Positions 1 through 8,526 of a stretch of DNA of 64,000 nucleotides are shown here, in pieces. The stretch covers positions 124,001-188,000 of the forward strand of contig NZ_JAAVTK010000003.1 in NCBI RefSeq assembly GCF_012275535.1. The letters run 5' to 3'. The DNA comes from Hymenobacter artigasi (lineage in GTDB: Bacteria; Bacteroidota; Bacteroidia; Cytophagales; Hymenobacteraceae). Positions within the stretch are counted from its first letter, which is position 1, and each line of letters opens with the position of its first letter. The position numbers and the translations under genes are program-made. The notes below the pieces were generated by a model, which saw only the letters and a program-made list of their open reading frames with translations, was not told where the DNA came from and did no database searches.

Positions 1-1078
1 CGGCCGTGGCTTTGCGGTAAGCCTGCAGCCAGTGCTTTTCGGCGCGGGCATCGTCGTGCCGGGCTGTGTAGTACCGGGCCCAGGCGGCGTCCAACTCAAA
101 CTCGCCCGGCTTGCCCGACATGGGGATGTGCAGCGAATCGTCGAGCTGCTGCGCCTGCTTCAGGAGCTGGCCCGCCGGCGCTACCCGCTGCATTTGCAGC
201 AGCACCTGGCCCTTTTGCACCAGCGCGTAGGCCTGGCTGAGCTTGCGCTCATTGGCATCGCCGCTGTGGGTGGTCAGTACCGAATCCACCATGCGCAGGG
301 CGGTGGCGGGGTGGTCGCCCTCGGCGTAGAGGCGCGACAAAGCCAGAAAAGTAAATACCCGCTCCATGCCTTGGATGCGCCGAAACTCCGGCAGGCGCAG
401 GGCCTGGCCCAGGTACTGCACGGCCTTGGCGCGGTTGCCCCAGTCGGCGTACACGGCCCCGGCCACCAGCAGCTCACGCAGGTAGAGTAGCCGGTCGTAG
501 GTGCGCACCAGGTCGGCGGCGCGCAGCACGCTGTTCAGGGTCCGGTTGTAGTCGCCCATGCGCCGGTAGTAGCCGCCCTGCGACACGTAGCAGGCGGCGA
601 TGTTCTCGGTGGCGTTGTGCACCCGGTAGTAGGCCAGCTTTTGCTCGTAGTAGCGCTTGCGGGCATCCATGCGGTTCAGCCGGTTGTAGAGCGTCACCAG
701 GTCAATCAGCAGCCACGGAATGGGCCGGCCCAGGCGGTCAAATTCCGTCACGGCTACCTTCATGGTATCCAGGGCGGCCGCATCGGCGCCACCTTGCTGC
801 CACAGCACCAGGCCGTTGCGCAGGTGCCGGTAAGGGGCCGCCTCCACCAGCTGTAGCTGCTGGTTCAGCCGCAGCAGCTGGTCGAGCAGCGGCAGGGCCT
901 GCACGTTGGTGGGGTGCAGGTCTAGCAGGTGCTGCACCACCCGCAGGCGGGCCGTGTCAGACGTTTGCTGCGGCAGGGCACGGGTCAGCGAATCATAATC
1001 GGCCTCCCAATAGGGCTGCCTGGCAACCGCCGGCCCACACATTACCCAGAAAATCAACACCGTAAGAATCCATCTCAT
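1..1078 (-). CDS. exported TPR protein, C-terminus cut off by the window edge
   Basis: The frame is open from an ATG at 1078 to base 1 with no stop, so at least 359 residues are present and the C-terminus lies outside the window. The N-terminus is a signal peptide (hydrophobic stretch after MRW, likely cleavage near AVA-RQ, residue 20). The rest is helical with tetratricopeptide-like units from about residue 120 (for example around YVSQGGYYRRMGDYNRT and ALRLPEF). In Bacteroidota this arrangement is often the periplasmic sensor half of a TPR histidine kinase, but no kinase domain is visible here, so that is only an inference. It is divergent from the HD-domain gene across a 540-base gap. Confidence 0.7.
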   Translation of the reverse strand, partial: MRWILTVLIFWVMCGPAVARQPYWEADYDSLTRALPQQTSDTARLRVVQHLLDLHPTNVQALPLLDQLLRLNQQLQLVEAAPYRHLRNGLVLWQQGGADAAALDTMKVAVTEFDRLGRPIPWLLIDLVTLYNRLNRMDARKRYYEQKLAYYRVHNATENIAACYVSQGGYYRRMGDYNRTLNSVLRAADLVRTYDRLLYLRELLVAGAVYADWGNRAKAVQYLGQALRLPEFRRIQGMERVFTFLALSRLYAEGDHPATALRMVDSVLTTHSGDANERKLSQAYALVQKGQVLLQMQRVAPAGQLLKQAQQLDDSLHIPMSGKPGEFELDAAWARYYTARHDDARAEKHWLQAYRKATA

Positions 1079-1618
1079 AAGCAAGGTGGGGTCTTGGCGG
1101 CGATGAGAAAGCGCGTGGCCTGCCCATACCGCATTCCTGGGCGCAGCCAAGGCGGCCGGAACGAAAAGCAGGAGGGTTGGCAGGACATTATCGCGGGCAG
1201 AAGCGAGTGGGAACTGAGTGAAAAATACGGCCAGACCACCGGGCCGAACGGCATCGACAGACCCCGAAGAGGTGCCGGCCCTCTTTGGCTGCGCAAAGAT
1301 GAATTAATTACGCCACTACTCTTTTAACAGATATCAGCGAACGAACATATTGACTTAATTTTCAATATATTACTTCCTGAAAACCTGTTTTTTGAAATTA
1401 GCCTGCTGCTTCATAATTGGCTGGCCAAAATCGATGCCCAATCAAGGTAGCGAATAATTTTGCCTTGTAATAAATCATATCTAAATTTATTGCAGCTTCT
1501 TAATTTCTCAGCAGTAGTGCATTAGCAGCTGCCATTGGGCCAGGTTTTGGTTTTTGCCTGCGCTTTTTGTCGGCTTGTCCCACGGGTTTCATTCGCTCAC
1601 CGCATTCGCCCCTTCCCT
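1079..1618. other. divergent intergenic region, AT-rich core
   Basis: This 540-base gap separates two divergent genes. Bases 1300-1510 are much richer in A and T than the surroundings and probably hold promoters for both genes. A TAATTTTG at 1455-1462 resembles a Bacteroidota -7 box for the rightward gene but has no matching -33 TTG. I see no convincing gene or RNA in it. Confidence 0.4.
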
Positions 1619-2227
1619 ATGCGAGCCTCATCTGCCGAAGCGTTTATTGTGCGCGAGCTGCGCCGGGGCCTGGCCCCCACCCTCTACTACCACAGCCTGG
1701 CCCATACCCTCGACGTGGCGCAAGCGGCCCAGACGCTGGCCGCCGCCGAAGGCGTGACCGATGCCGAAACCCTGGCGCTGCTCCGCACGGCGGCCCTGTA
1801 CCACGATGCGGGCTTCCTGCACACCTACGCGGGCCACGAAACCCGGGGCTGCGAGATGGGCCGTGCCACGCTGCCGGACTTCGGCTACTCGCCGGGCCAG
1901 ATTGAGCTGATTTGTGCCCTGATTATTGCCACCCAGTACCCGCAGGCCCCCCGCTGCCACCTGGCCCAAATCCTCTGCGATGCCGACCTAGACTACCTCG
2001 GCCGGCCCGATTTCGTGCCCATCTCCACCAGCCTTTTCCGCGAGCTGACGGCCCGTCAGCTCATTGCCAGTGAGTACGCGTGGTTTCAGCTGCAGGAGCA
2101 TTTCCTCACGGGCCATCGGTATTGGACGGCCACGGCCCTGGCCCGGCGCAGCACGCCCAAGCAGGCCCGGCTGGCGCACATCCGGGCGCGCCTGGCGGCC
2201 TGGCCCAGCCCAGTAGCCGGCGCTTAA
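1619..2227 (+). CDS. HD-domain phosphohydrolase
   Basis: A 202-residue soluble protein of the HD superfamily (metal-dependent phosphohydrolases). The metal-binding pattern is visible: His25 and His29 in YYHSLAHT, the HD pair His62-Asp63 in YHDAGF, and Asp121/Asp123 in CDADLDYLG. Substrate is not predictable from sequence; relatives cleave nucleotides or nucleotide second messengers. I chose the ATG at 1619, because the frame upstream to 1535 reads a Cys/Arg/Phe-rich stretch unlike the family and would need an internal Met anyway. Its TAA at 2225-2227 overlaps the stop codon of the convergent MoeB-like gene by three bases. Confidence 0.8.
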   Translation: MRASSAEAFIVRELRRGLAPTLYYHSLAHTLDVAQAAQTLAAAEGVTDAETLALLRTAALYHDAGFLHTYAGHETRGCEMGRATLPDFGYSPGQIELICALIIATQYPQAPRCHLAQILCDADLDYLGRPDFVPISTSLFRELTARQLIASEYAWFQLQEHFLTGHRYWTATALARRSTPKQARLAHIRARLAAWPSPVAGA

Positions 2228-3327
2228 TAGTCGGCCAGGCCGTTGCGCAGCGAGTACACTTCGGCAAAGCCATTGGCCAGCAGCAGCTGCGCGGCTTTTT
2301 GGCTGCGCACGCCGCTGGCGCAATGCACCACCACGGGCACGTCGGACTCAAAGCCAGCCAATTGCGCGGCCAATTGCCCCAGCGGCACCAGCTGCCCGCC
2401 AATGCTGCGGCGGGCGTGCTCGTGCGGCTCGCGCACGTCCAGCAGCTGCAGCGGCCGGCCGCTGGCCTGCCAGTCCTTCAGCTCATCGGCTGATATTTCG
2501 GGGGCGCGGGCCGGGGCGACTTCGAGGGGTGCTTCGCCACAAAAAGCCGCGTAATCCGGGGCCAGCGCGGTGAGCTGCCGGTTGGCCGCCACGGGCTGGA
2601 AGCGGATGGTCTGGAAGCGCATGCTCAGGGCATCCACCAGCAGCAGGCGGCCGCTCAACACCTCCCCTATTTCGAGGATGATTTTCAGGGCCTCATTCGC
2701 CTGCATGGTGCCAATGAGGCCGGGCAACACGCCCAGCACCCCAATTTCGGCGCAGTTGGGGGCGTCGCCGGGGGCGGGCGGCACCGGGTGCAGGCAGCGG
2801 TAGGTGGGACCGTCCTGGTAATTGAACACCGAAACCTGCCCCTCAAACTTGAAGATGGCCCCGAACACCAGCGGCTTGCCCAGCACCACGCACGCATCGC
2901 TGACGAGGTAGCGGGTGGCAAAATTATCGGAGCAGTCTACCACCAAGTCGTATTCGGCAAACAGCGCCAGCGCATTGGCCGCCGAAAGCACCACCTGGTG
3001 CGGCTGCAGCGCAATGAAGGGATTCTGAGCCTGCAGCTTTTCGGCGGCCACCACGGCTTTGGGGCGGCCCACGTCGGCGGTGGCGTAGAGAACCTGGCGT
3101 TGCAGGTTGCTGTCGTCTACGGTATCAAAATCGAGCAGGCCGAGCGTGCCCACGCCGGCGGCGGCCAGGTACTGGAGCACGGGACAGCCCAGGCCGCCGC
3201 AGCCCACCACCAGCACGCGGGCGGCTTTGAGCTTCTGCTGGCCGGCCGGGCCTATTTCGGGCAGCAGCAAGTGGCGGCTGTAGCGGTTGGTTTCGGCGGC
3301 GGAAAGCGGGGCGGTGGCTGGGGTCAT
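2224..3327 (-). CDS. moeB: MoeB/ThiF-type adenylyltransferase fused to a rhodanese domain
   Basis: A 367-residue E1-like enzyme that adenylates the C-terminal Gly of a small sulfur-carrier protein (MoaD or ThiS), followed by a sulfurtransferase domain; the order matches eukaryotic MOCS3. The ThiF part (about 15-255) shows the nucleotide loop VGCGGLG (41-47), a DNLQRQ-like DSNLQRQ segment and the conserved Cys192 in PNCAEIG; the paired CxxC zinc motif of E. coli MoeB is not evident. The rhodanese part (about 275-367) has Cys336 in HCASGVRS as persulfide acceptor. Start is the ATG at 3327; the frame runs further upstream but the extra residues have no family match. No moa or thi genes adjoin it, so the partner carrier is unknown. 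Confidence 0.85.
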   Translation of the reverse strand: MTPATAPLSAAETNRYSRHLLLPEIGPAGQQKLKAARVLVVGCGGLGCPVLQYLAAAGVGTLGLLDFDTVDDSNLQRQVLYATADVGRPKAVVAAEKLQAQNPFIALQPHQVVLSAANALALFAEYDLVVDCSDNFATRYLVSDACVVLGKPLVFGAIFKFEGQVSVFNYQDGPTYRCLHPVPPAPGDAPNCAEIGVLGVLPGLIGTMQANEALKIILEIGEVLSGRLLLVDALSMRFQTIRFQPVAANRQLTALAPDYAAFCGEAPLEVAPARAPEISADELKDWQASGRPLQLLDVREPHEHARRSIGGQLVPLGQLAAQLAGFESDVPVVVHCASGVRSQKAAQLLLANGFAEVYSLRNGLADY

Positions 3328-3748
3328 GGTGGTAGCGGAAATTACGTGCTTCAGCACATTGCGTCGGCCTGCTGAAACAGTTGGCTGACGCAATTGGCGC
3401 AATACTTCTGCAAATCTCGGGTGGGAGCGGCGCACCGGCAGCCGTTGCGGTCCTGACGTTACCTGGGCAAGCGCTACCGTAGCGCATTGCATTCGGACGG
3501 GCCTCTGCCCTACATTTGCCGAAGTACTCAAAACTACGGGTTGGCAAAACGGACTTTTTTACGAGTGCTTTTTATTTAACATAATAATTAAATGGCCTAC
3601 CAAACCTTATTTTAAGCTCACAGCCCCACTTTTTGGCGATGCGGACACGGACGACTTCACCCAACGGCTAACCCGTGCCCACCACCCGCCCGGCCTGTCG
3701 CCCAGGCTTCCGGTTGAACAACCGCGCCCCCGGAGCGAACTTACCGGC
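3328..3748. other. intergenic region with a possible rightward promoter
   Basis: This 421-base gap lies upstream of both flanking divergent genes. TTG at 3487-3489 and TACATTTG at 3511-3518 are 21 bases apart on the + strand and fit a Bacteroidota promoter; if used for the acetamidase gene it would give a leader of about 220 nt. Bases 3545-3615 are AT-rich. I see no open frame or RNA worth calling. Confidence 0.4.
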
Positions 3749-4789
3749 ATGAAAGCTTACCTCCCGTTTTTCGTCCTGGCCGCGCTGCTGGGCCTGTCAT
3801 CCCGCGCCCAGGCCCAGAAAGCCGCCTCGCACGAGTTGCCCATCACGCCGGCCACTGCCGCCTGGGGCTATTATGATGCCGCCGCGCCGCCGGTGCTGCG
3901 CATCAAATCCGGCGAAACGGTGCGGGTGCACACGCTCATCACCTCCACGCCATCGCGGCTGGAAGGCGCGGGCCTGCCCGCCGCGCAGGTCGAGCCCACC
4001 CTGCGCGACATCACCGAGCACGTAACCAACAAAGGGCCGGGCGGGCACATCCTCACCGGCCCCATCTTCGTGGAAGGCGCCGAGCCGGGCGACGTGCTGG
4101 AAGTTCGCATTCAGCGCGTCGACCTGGCCATTCCCTACGCCTACAACGCTTTCGGGCCCAAAAACGGCTTTATTCCGGAAGATTTCGGCTACGCCAAAAT
4201 GCGCATCATTCCGCTCGACGCGAAGCAGATGGTGGCGCATTTCCTGCCGGGCATTGATGTGCCGCTGCGGCCATTTTTTGGAAGCATGGGCGTGGCCCCG
4301 CCGGCTGCGGCGGGCCGCATCAACAGTGCGCCGCCCGGCATCCACGGCGGCAACCTCGATAACAAGGAGCTGGTGGCCGGCACCACGCTGTATCTGCCGG
4401 TGCACGCGGCGGGCGCGCTGTTTTTTGTGGGCGATGGCCACGCCGGCCAGGGCAACGGCGAAGTCGATATCACGGGGCTTGAAACCTCCCTCACCGGCAC
4501 GCTGCAGTTCATTGTGCGCAAGGACATGCACCTCACCCTGCCCCGCGCCGAAACGCCCACCGCCTACATCAGCATGGGCCTGAACGAGGATTTAACCCTC
4601 GCCGCCAAAGACGCGGTGCGCGAAATGATTGCCTTCCTAGTCACCGAAAAGCACCTCACCCGCGACGATGCCTACATGCTCTGCAGCGTGGCCGGCGACC
4701 TCGACGTGACGCAGGTAGTGGACGGCACGCGCGGGGCCCACATGATTTTGCCGAAGAGCATTTTTGGGAAGGTGAAGGCGGCGAAGTAG
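3749..4789 (+). CDS. exported acetamidase/formamidase family protein
   Basis: A 346-residue member of the FmdA_AmdA family, zinc-dependent amidases that release ammonia from formamide or acetamide. Family landmarks are GGHILTGPIFVEGAEPGD (about 96-115), GGNLDNKEL (about 200) and VGDGHAGQGNGE (about 228-239). Unlike the classic cytoplasmic enzymes it starts with a clear signal peptide ending near ALGLSSRAQA-Q (residue 22), so it should act in the periplasm or outside. Bacteroidota commonly have such exported versions, whose real substrate is unknown. The gene stands alone between a 421-base gap and a 44-bp palindrome. Confidence 0.85.
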   Translation: MKAYLPFFVLAALLGLSSRAQAQKAASHELPITPATAAWGYYDAAAPPVLRIKSGETVRVHTLITSTPSRLEGAGLPAAQVEPTLRDITEHVTNKGPGGHILTGPIFVEGAEPGDVLEVRIQRVDLAIPYAYNAFGPKNGFIPEDFGYAKMRIIPLDAKQMVAHFLPGIDVPLRPFFGSMGVAPPAAAGRINSAPPGIHGGNLDNKELVAGTTLYLPVHAAGALFFVGDGHAGQGNGEVDITGLETSLTGTLQFIVRKDMHLTLPRAETPTAYISMGLNEDLTLAAKDAVREMIAFLVTEKHLTRDDAYMLCSVAGDLDVTQVVDGTRGAHMILPKSIFGKVKAAK

Positions 4790-4824
4790 GACTAGGCATT
4801 CTGGCGAACGTCAGCGGAATTTGG

Positions 4825-4927
4825 CCGTCATGCCGAGCGCAGCCGAGGCATCTCGCGTGGGGTAGTAATCCTGACGTTAAGATTTACTACCCCACGCGAG
4901 ATGCCTCGGCTGCGCTCGGCATGACGG
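4825..4927. repeat. perfect palindrome, GCCGAGGCATCTC family
   Basis: Two perfectly complementary 44-base arms (4825-4868 and 4884-4927) with a 15-base loop. The arm core reads GTCATGCCGAGCGCAGCCG followed by AGGCATCTCGCGTG. The same core recurs at 6109-6205 and 46328-46424, with looser relatives at 13725-13824 and 36241-36343. The right arm runs into TTTTTT, so it may also end transcription of the acetamidase gene. Confidence 0.9.
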
Positions 4928-5003
4928 TCTTTTTTATTAGCCCAAAACCAAAAAATCCAATATCTTCGCCATCTACGCTTCCCATTCGCTCTGGCATCTG
5001 GCT

Positions 5004-6077
5004 ATGATACAAAAGAGTCTGTTTTTCTTCGTGTTGCTGGGCGCGCCGCTGGTTGGGCGGGCACAGGTCGATACCGTGCGGGCCAGCACGCTGCCCGGCC
5101 CGCAGCTGGCCGAAAAAGCCTATAACAGCGGCCTGACCAGCTTCAGCGAGCAGCGCTACCCGGCGGCGCTGGCCAGCTTCGACCAGGCTATTGCGGCCAG
5201 GCCCGATTTCGCCGCTGCCTACACCAACCGCGCCGCCACCCGCTACGAGCTGAAGGAGTACCCCGCCGCCCTGGCCGACTACGACCAGGCCCTGAAGCTG
5301 GAGCCCGGCAACTACGCCGGCTACTTCGGCCGGGGCCGAACCCACGAGGCCCAAAACCAGCGCAGCGAAGCCGAAACCGACTATTCCGAAGCCCTGAAGG
5401 CCCGGGCTGACTACGCGCCGGCCTGGTACAACCGCGCCGTGCTGCGCTTCGAGAAAGGCGACTACCAGGCCGCCCGCGACGATTTCGACGGGGCCATCAA
5501 AGCCGACCCCAAGCTGGCCTACGCCTACCACGACCGCGCCAGCGCCCAGCAGAAGCTTGGCAACTACGCCGCCGCCGCCCAGGACTATACCCAGGCCCTG
5601 GCCTTGCAGCCGGAGCTACTCTCGGCCCTGCTGAACCGCGCCACCGCCGAGCGCCGCACCGGCCAGCTGCCCCAGGCCCTGAAAGACTACGACGCCTACC
5701 TGGCGAAGAAAACCGACAATGCCCTGGCCTACAACAACCGAGGCAGCGCCCGTTTCGAAAACAAGGACTACGCCGGCGCCATTGCCGATTTCAGCCAGGC
5801 CCTGCAGCTCGACCCGAAGTACGCCTACGCCTGGAACAACCGCGCCGCCGCCCACCTCAAGCTGGAGAAATACGCCGATGCCGCCGCCGATGCCAGCGCC
5901 GCCCTCAAGCTGAAACCCGACTACGCCGAAGCCTACCTCAACCGGGGCCACGCCCGCGAAATGCTCCGCCAGGCCGATGAGGCCTGCCAGGACTGGCGCA
6001 AAGCCGCCGAGCTGGGCATTGCGGTGGGCAATAGCTACGCCGCCGCCGCCGGCTGTGCGGGCGAGGCGGCGGAGTAG
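5004..6077 (+). CDS. exported TPR repeat protein
   Basis: A 357-residue protein with a signal peptide (cleavage near VGRA-Q, residue 20) followed almost entirely by tetratricopeptide repeats of 34 residues, about nine in a row from residue 30 to the end. Repeats are unusually regular, each with the pattern AxxxxNRAxxxxxxxxYxxAxxDxxxALxLxP. It is a periplasmic or outer-membrane-attached scaffold by architecture; no catalytic domain is present. It is followed by a palindrome and the PorE-like gene on the same strand, about 150 bases away, so joint function in envelope assembly is possible but unproven. Confidence 0.8.
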   Translation: MIQKSLFFFVLLGAPLVGRAQVDTVRASTLPGPQLAEKAYNSGLTSFSEQRYPAALASFDQAIAARPDFAAAYTNRAATRYELKEYPAALADYDQALKLEPGNYAGYFGRGRTHEAQNQRSEAETDYSEALKARADYAPAWYNRAVLRFEKGDYQAARDDFDGAIKADPKLAYAYHDRASAQQKLGNYAAAAQDYTQALALQPELLSALLNRATAERRTGQLPQALKDYDAYLAKKTDNALAYNNRGSARFENKDYAGAIADFSQALQLDPKYAYAWNNRAAAHLKLEKYADAAADASAALKLKPDYAEAYLNRGHAREMLRQADEACQDWRKAAELGIAVGNSYAAAAGCAGEAAE

Positions 6078-6108
6078 TGGAGAACGAGCAAGGAGCCAAC
6101 AATCAGAA

Positions 6109-6205
6109 CGTCATGTCGAGCGCAGCCGAGACATCTCGCGTGCAATAGCAATCCAATCGATTCAACGACTTCGAGCGAGATGTTTCGGCTGCGCTCGACA
6201 TGACG
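6109..6205. repeat. palindrome, GCCGAGGCATCTC family (variant)
   Basis: Arms 6109-6139 and 6175-6205 pair with one mismatch around a loop of 35 bases. The core is the same as at 4825 but reads GTCGAG and GAGACATCTC, i.e. both arms carry matching changes relative to the 4825 copy. It sits between two rightward genes. Confidence 0.85.
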
Positions 6206-6231
6206 GCCACACTTATCCCTAAATTACTGCG

Positions 6232-8292
6232 ATGCCTTTCCTCAATCGCCTGCTACTCCTCCTGCTCTGCGCCAGCGCCACTCTGCCCGCCGCGGCCCAA
6301 AGCGTGGCCTTCACCAAAGACAATTTCAGCAACGACAAGGACGGCCTGCGCGAAGCCAACCGCGAGCTGAAAGCCGGCGACGACGACTACCGCGACGACC
6401 CGCCGCGCTACGCCCAGGCCCTGCAGCACTTCCTCGCGGCCCAGCTGTTCAACCCCAACAACGCGGCCCTGAACGTTAAAATCGGCGACTGCTACCTGAA
6501 TTCGGCCACCAAGACCGCCGCCCTGCCCTACCTGCAAAAGGCCGCCAAACTGGATGCAACCGCCGATGCACGCACGCACTACCTGCTGGCCCGCGCCCTA
6601 CACCTGAGCGCGAAGTGGCGCGAGGCCATGGCCGAATACCAGCTGGCCCCGCCCGTGGCCAGCAATACCCGCAACGGCGACGCGGGCACCATCACGCCCA
6701 ACGACTTGCAGCGCCGCATGCAGGAGTGCCGCAACGGCCAGCAATTGATGGCCCACCCCACCCGCGTGTTCATCGACAACGCCGGGCCGGAGTTGAATTC
6801 GCCGGCCTCGGACTACGGCCCGGTGGTATCGGCCGATGAGTCGACCATCCTCATCACCTCGCGCCGCGAGGGCTCGACGGGCGGCAAGAAGGACCCGGCG
6901 GGCGACGGCTATTTTGAGGACATCTACCAATCGACCTGGAAGGGTAAGGTCTGGAGCCGCGCCACCAACCTGGGCGCACCCGTGAACACCGACGACCACA
7001 ACGCCACCGTGGGCCTGGCCCCCGACGGCCAGCGCATGCTGGTGTACGTGGGCACCAACGGCGGCGACTTGCTCGAAACCACCCTCAGCGGCAGCACCTG
7101 GAACAAGCCCCGCCGCCTCAACAGCCGCATCAACACCAACGCCCACGAGACCTCGGCCAGCTACTCGCCCGATGGCCGCTACCTCTATTTCGTGAGCGAC
7201 CGGCCCGGCGGCGCGGGCGGCTCCGATATATATAAGGTGGACCTCGCCGGCAAAAACACGCCCGTGAGCCTGGGCCCGGCCATTAATACGGCCTATGGGG
7301 AAGAAGGCGCGTTTATGGCGCCCGATGGCAAAACGCTGTATTTTTCCTCCGAAGGCCACAACTCGATGGGTGGCTACGACATCTTCAAATCGGTGCTGGA
7401 GAATGGCAAGTGGAGCACGCCCGAAAACCTGGGCTGGCCAATTAATACACCGGACGACGACGTGTTTTTCGTAACCTCGGCCTCGGGGCGGCACGGCTAC
7501 TACAGCAGCGAGCGGCCCGGCGGCCTCGGCGCAAAGGACATCTACCGCATCACCTTCTTGGGGCCCGAAAAACAGCCTTTATTGAGCGAAGAAGACCAAT
7601 TACTGGCCTCGCGCCTCGCGCCCATCAAGCAAACGGTGCTGGCCCCGGCGGTGGCAGTGGCCACGGCCCAGGTCACCATTCTGAAAGGCACCGTGACCGA
7701 CGACGCCACCAAGCAGCCCGTGGATGCCGCCATCGACCTCATCGACAACACCAGCGGCCAGACCATTGCCAACTTCCGCAGCAACGCCACCTCGGGCCGC
7801 TACCTGGTCAGCCTGCCCTCGGGCACCAATTACGGCATCGTGGTGCGGCAGGACGGCTACCTGTTTCACTCCGAAAACTTCGACCTGCCCGCCGGCGCGG
7901 CCTTCGCCGAAGTGGTGAAGGACATTCCGCTCAAGAAGCTCGAAATCGGCACCACCATTGTGCTGCGCAACATTTTCTTCGATACCGGCAAAGCCACCCT
8001 ACGTCCCGAAAGCACCGCCGAGCTGGAGCGCCTGCAAAAGCTCCTGACGGAAACGCCCGCCCTGAAGCTGGAAATGGCCGGCCACACCGACGACGTGGGC
8101 GAAGCCGCCATGAACCAGGACCTGAGCCAGCGCCGCGCCCAGGCCGTGGTGAGTTACCTCACGCAGCACGGCATCGCCGCCGCCCGCCTCACGGCCATGG
8201 GCTACGGCGAAAGCAAGCCCGAAGTGCCCAACACCAGCAAAGGCAACCGCCAGCTCAACCGCCGCACCGAGTTCAAGGTGACCGCCAAGTGA
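6232..8292 (+). CDS. PorE-like protein: TPR, PD40 propeller, carboxypeptidase-like and OmpA domains
   Basis: A 686-residue exported protein with signal peptide (about 1-23), TPR region (about 30-135), WD40-like PD40 repeats (about 195-450; motifs SPDGRYLYFVSDRPGG and APDGKTLYFSSEGHN), a carboxypeptidase-regulatory-like domain (about 480-565), and a C-terminal OmpA peptidoglycan-binding domain (about 575-686; GHTDDVG, LSQRRAQAVVSYL, NRRTEF). This order and length match PorE, which ties the type IX secretion machinery to peptidoglycan. Bacteroidota genomes carry several paralogues of the same design, so the domain call is firm and the PorE role is not. No other T9SS gene is in the window. Confidence 0.8.
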   Translation: MPFLNRLLLLLLCASATLPAAAQSVAFTKDNFSNDKDGLREANRELKAGDDDYRDDPPRYAQALQHFLAAQLFNPNNAALNVKIGDCYLNSATKTAALPYLQKAAKLDATADARTHYLLARALHLSAKWREAMAEYQLAPPVASNTRNGDAGTITPNDLQRRMQECRNGQQLMAHPTRVFIDNAGPELNSPASDYGPVVSADESTILITSRREGSTGGKKDPAGDGYFEDIYQSTWKGKVWSRATNLGAPVNTDDHNATVGLAPDGQRMLVYVGTNGGDLLETTLSGSTWNKPRRLNSRINTNAHETSASYSPDGRYLYFVSDRPGGAGGSDIYKVDLAGKNTPVSLGPAINTAYGEEGAFMAPDGKTLYFSSEGHNSMGGYDIFKSVLENGKWSTPENLGWPINTPDDDVFFVTSASGRHGYYSSERPGGLGAKDIYRITFLGPEKQPLLSEEDQLLASRLAPIKQTVLAPAVAVATAQVTILKGTVTDDATKQPVDAAIDLIDNTSGQTIANFRSNATSGRYLVSLPSGTNYGIVVRQDGYLFHSENFDLPAGAAFAEVVKDIPLKKLEIGTTIVLRNIFFDTGKATLRPESTAELERLQKLLTETPALKLEMAGHTDDVGEAAMNQDLSQRRAQAVVSYLTQHGIAAARLTAMGYGESKPEVPNTSKGNRQLNRRTEFKVTAK

Positions 8293-8318
8293 GTTGTGGC
8301 GCGGTCGTACCCGGAGGG

Positions 8319-8361
8319 ACTTTTAGTCCGCGCCTGAAGGACCTACACGCGGGCTAAAAGT
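8319..8361. repeat. inverted repeat after the PorE-like gene
   Basis: Arms around ACTTTTAGTCCGCG (8319-8332) and its near complement (8348-8361), one mismatch. There is no T-run after it, so its role as a terminator is uncertain. Confidence 0.5.
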
Positions 8362-8526
8362 TTGCGCTGACATCGGGCAAAACGCCGTATTCGTCGGGTT
8401 CTGCACTTTGATAATCGTAAACCCGGCCCGCCGCCACACGCCCCGGTCTACCTTGCAGCGTCTAAACCGCTGCCCAATCCGGCAGGTGGCATTTTCCGCT
8501 TGAAACTACTTCTCCGCTTTTTCTAT

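Noticed and set aside
617..1327. Rightward open frames inside and after the first gene
   Set aside because: They mirror the codon bias of the leftward TPR gene or run through its promoter region, with no family features.
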